Below are positions 62,366 to 64,000 of a stretch of DNA of 64,000 nucleotides, piece by piece. The notes beneath the pieces were generated by a model that worked only from the letters and a program-made list of their open reading frames with translations, was not told the origin of the DNA and searched no databases. This DNA comes from Marinobacter sp. es.048 (lineage in GTDB: Bacteria; Pseudomonadota; Gammaproteobacteria; Pseudomonadales; Oleiphilaceae). Positions within the stretch are counted from its first letter, which is position 1; each line of letters starts with the position of its first letter. The stretch is taken from assembly GCF_900188435.1 (NCBI RefSeq), contig NZ_FYFA01000001.1, positions 372,001-436,000 on the forward strand. The letters run 5' to 3'. The translations under genes and the position numbers were made by a program.

Positions 62366-62899
62366 ATGACCACTATCCAGCCGGCATTCATCGATTTCGA
62401 GGCATCCAGCCTTGATCTGATCGCGAGCTACCCCATCGAGGTGGGGATCTGCATGCCGGATGGCGCCCTCCATAGCTGGCTGATCTGCCCCCATGTCCTT
62501 TGGCAGGACTGGTCGGAAAGCGCTGAACAGATACACGGCATTTCCCGTGAGACTCTGGAAGCGGATGGCATTGCCGTGGGTAAAGTGGCCAGAGCCCTGA
62601 ACGAACTGTTGCCGGAGCAGGTGTTTTGCGATGCCTGGACGTTCGACAGCTTCTGGCTGCACCGGTTATTCAGGGCGGCCCGCATTAGCCCGGCGTTTCA
62701 GCTGGAGTCCATTTCAGCACTTCTGGATACCCGGCAGGTGCGCCAATGGTCGGCGCTTCGTCAGCAGGTGATTACGGAACTTGGCCTGCCAGTGCACCGG
62801 GCGGCAAATGACGCCCTGATCCTCCACCAAACCTGGGCAAGGATTGACCGGGACCGTGAGACTATGACCCCTTTAACGGGTCAGAGCAGTCAGGCCTGA
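62366..62899 (+). CDS. 3'-5' exonuclease, DEDD (DnaQ-like) family
   Basis: The 177-residue single-domain protein has FIDFEASSL (Exo I, Asp and Glu), the Exo II block FCDAWTFDSFW, and HRAANDALILHQTW (Exo III with Asp; the usual His is five residues before it, DEDDh type). It has no polymerase domain. ATG at 62366 has no ribosome-binding site, while a -10-like CTACACT ends ten bases before it, hinting at a leaderless mRNA. It may be a stand-alone DNA or RNA 3' exonuclease. Confidence 0.82.
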   Translation: MTTIQPAFIDFEASSLDLIASYPIEVGICMPDGALHSWLICPHVLWQDWSESAEQIHGISRETLEADGIAVGKVARALNELLPEQVFCDAWTFDSFWLHRLFRAARISPAFQLESISALLDTRQVRQWSALRQQVITELGLPVHRAANDALILHQTWARIDRDRETMTPLTGQSSQA

Positions 62900-62914
62900 T
62901 CCTGTATCAGGGGA

Positions 62915-63154
62915 TCAGTGCCTGAAGTGGCGGACCCGCAATGCGATGACTTCGAGACCATCCCGAAGGGTATTCAGAGTCCAGTAGGTCACCAGCACCA
63001 TAAGAGCGGCCCCCGTAACGGTAAACACCAGATTTTCGCCCACGACCTGCTCCCGCGCGGCAAGCAGGTAAAGACCCAAGGCGACAATCAGGGCGAGCTC
63101 AATCAATGCATGGGAACGGAACTTTCTACTGGCAGATCCGGCGTCGTCGGACAT
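62915..63154 (-). CDS. Small two-helix membrane protein
   Basis: The 79-residue protein starts at ATG 63154 (MSDDAGSASRKFRSHALIEL). Helices are at about residues 18-35 and 43-63, with a basic C-terminus (ALRVRHFRH) that should face the cytoplasm. I do not recognise a family; phosphate-starvation-inducible PsiE-like proteins have a comparable start (HALIELALIVALGLYLL) but are longer. It is transcribed away from the non-coding segment at 63155-63625. Confidence 0.6.
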   Translation of the reverse strand: MSDDAGSASRKFRSHALIELALIVALGLYLLAAREQVVGENLVFTVTGAALMVLVTYWTLNTLRDGLEVIALRVRHFRH

Positions 63155-63264
63155 TTTGCTAGGTTTCAACCTCTATCTGTCTATGGCAATAAATGGAAAG
63201 GTAGTATGCGAATTATCGCCAGGAAAATCTGTACGAAGTAGTGGCTACGAAGATTCCACTACCC

Positions 63265-63291
63265 AAAAAAAACGCAGCCATAAAGGCTGCG
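63265..63291 (-). terminator. Intrinsic terminator on the minus strand
   Basis: CGCAGCC-TTTAT-GGCTGCG followed by eight T when read on the minus strand. No coding gene ends before it within 400 bases, so the transcript it ends must start between here and 63690. Confidence 0.8.
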
Positions 63292-63625
63292 TAGAAAGGA
63301 GAGATCCATTGACTGCCTGGCGCGGCAGGCAGTCAGGATTGCACAACGTAAAACACGTGACGACGATATTATGCCAACGGCCCATGGGGCAGTCTGTAGG
63401 GGTTTGCCGAAGATGCAGACCTATTGCAAACGGCCCATTAGCCTATACACTGGTAAACGAACCGAAACTCAAGAGCCGGTATGACCAGAATGATTCCACA
63501 GTTTATTGCTTACACAGCAGCAGGTTGCCATGCAGGGCAGTCTGTTCGCGCGATGGTAAAAGACATCTAACGGCTTTCGGTCAGTCCCGGGAGCCTATGT
63601 AGCGACCGGGTCAGCTTCTCCGCGG
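63292..63625. ncRNA. Non-coding segment bracketed by outward-facing terminators
   Basis: No ORF with a ribosome-binding site is present. It starts with a perfect 10-base hairpin (TGACTGCCTG at 63310-63319, CAGGCAGTCA at 63326-63335), contains direct repeats AACGGCCCAT (63376 and 63429) and GGGCAGTCTGT (63387 and 63535), and is flanked by a minus-strand terminator on the left and a plus-strand one on the right. It probably encodes one or two small RNAs; strand undetermined. Confidence 0.45.
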
Positions 63626-63661
63626 AACCCCGGTTGCTTCAGGCACCGGGGTTTTGTTTTT
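63626..63661 (+). terminator. Intrinsic terminator on the plus strand, 29 bases before the last gene
   Basis: AACCCCGG pairs with CCGGGGTT around a 12-base loop and is followed by TTGTTTTT. It either ends a small RNA from the segment to the left or attenuates the gene at 63690. Confidence 0.8.
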
Positions 63662-63689
63662 GCAGCCGCAGAACGACAAGGAGAACATC

Positions 63690-63962
63690 ATGAAAAGACA
63701 TCCGACAACTCGCGCAGCAAACCAGCCCATGAATAATCGCCAGGGTCCGATCAAGCGTCCGGAAAAGCTGCCGCTGCTGGATGCAATCTGCAAAAAACTT
63801 AATCAGCGCGTCAATCTGGATGACGAACAGCGGGTGCTGGGAGTGTATGAGCGGGGCTGGATCTTCAAGGGCGTCCTGGGCAATACGAACGACGCCGAGG
63901 CAAGGTACGTCAGAGCACTGGCGACCCGGTACAATTCCTGGATCGCACGGCAGGTCGCCTGA
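63690..63962 (+). CDS. Small basic protein of unknown function
   Basis: The 90-residue protein has an N-terminal basic, disordered stretch (KRHPTTRAANQPMNNRQGPIKRP) and a helical rest (LPLLDAICKKLNQRVNLDDEQRVLGVYERGWIFKGVL...). The start at 63690 has AGGAG eight bases upstream. I do not recognise a family. A strong terminator lies just upstream, so its expression may depend on read-through or on a promoter within the hairpin region. Confidence 0.65.
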   Translation: MKRHPTTRAANQPMNNRQGPIKRPEKLPLLDAICKKLNQRVNLDDEQRVLGVYERGWIFKGVLGNTNDAEARYVRALATRYNSWIARQVA

Positions 63963-64000
63963 TTCAGAAGCCGCGTATCTGAACCGGTCAGTGGCGCCGG

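Noticed and set aside
63156..63602. 148-codon plus-strand frame at the right edge
   Set aside because: It runs through two strong hairpins, has no ribosome-binding site and no recognised motif.

Overview
The window looks like a chromosomal stretch of a halophilic marine gammaproteobacterium, most likely Marinobacter or a close relative. The support is a WS/DGAT wax-ester synthase, ectoine-type diaminobutyrate genes with a dedicated aspartate kinase, AraC regulators of the OruR-like type, a K+/H+ antiporter and moderately GC-rich, densely packed genes. There is no prophage, insertion sequence, CRISPR array or rRNA operon; one tRNA (Gly, anticodon CCC) is present.

Layout. 1-7.0 kb: the 3' end of a SprT-like metallopeptidase gene, a candidate RsmY/Z-like small RNA, an RND efflux pair, the wax-ester synthase and a TM2 protein. 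7.0-9.8 kb: three unusual palindromes with a constant loop and changing stems, around an AraC regulator and a divergent PF10118 hydrolase. 9.8-24 kb: housekeeping and signalling genes: class II amidotransferase, two GGDEF proteins (one with a destroyed active site), SDR, NfeD/slipin pair, YfbR nucleotidase, a DUF748 giant, pdxH, a phosphopantetheinyl transferase, tag and a divergent group 2 sigma factor. 24-27.8 kb: ectA, ectB and ask, with no ectC. 27.9-33.5 kb: a tight four-gene set (TVP38-disulfide oxidoreductase fusion, radical SAM enzyme, Na+/solute symporter, aberrant metallophosphoesterase) whose joint function I do not recognise. 33.8-36.2 kb: an ECF sigma/zinc anti-sigma/EthD/ADP-ribosylglycohydrolase operon.

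36-46 kb: small metabolic genes, an orphan NosR-like flavoprotein/polyferredoxin, a divergent TetR/AhpD-like pair with a clear operator, and a type II NADH dehydrogenase. 46-53 kb: envelope and ion homeostasis: NhaP2-type antiporter, two L,D-transpeptidases, an alanine-zipper lipoprotein with C-terminal lysine, a slipin/ClpP-type NfeD operon, and a TMEM165/GDT1 exporter under a yybP-ykoY (Mn2+) riboswitch. 53-64 kb: a MarR/MFS operon, another MFS protein, a WYL regulator, a secreted nuclease, a second OruR-like AraC regulator, queC-queE, a DEDD exonuclease, and at the right edge a non-coding segment bracketed by two outward-facing terminators.

The best candidates for something new are the four-gene radical SAM cluster, the constant-loop palindromes, the ectC-less ectoine locus, and the two putative small-RNA loci. 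All calls come from reading the sequence and known family motifs; no database search was run.
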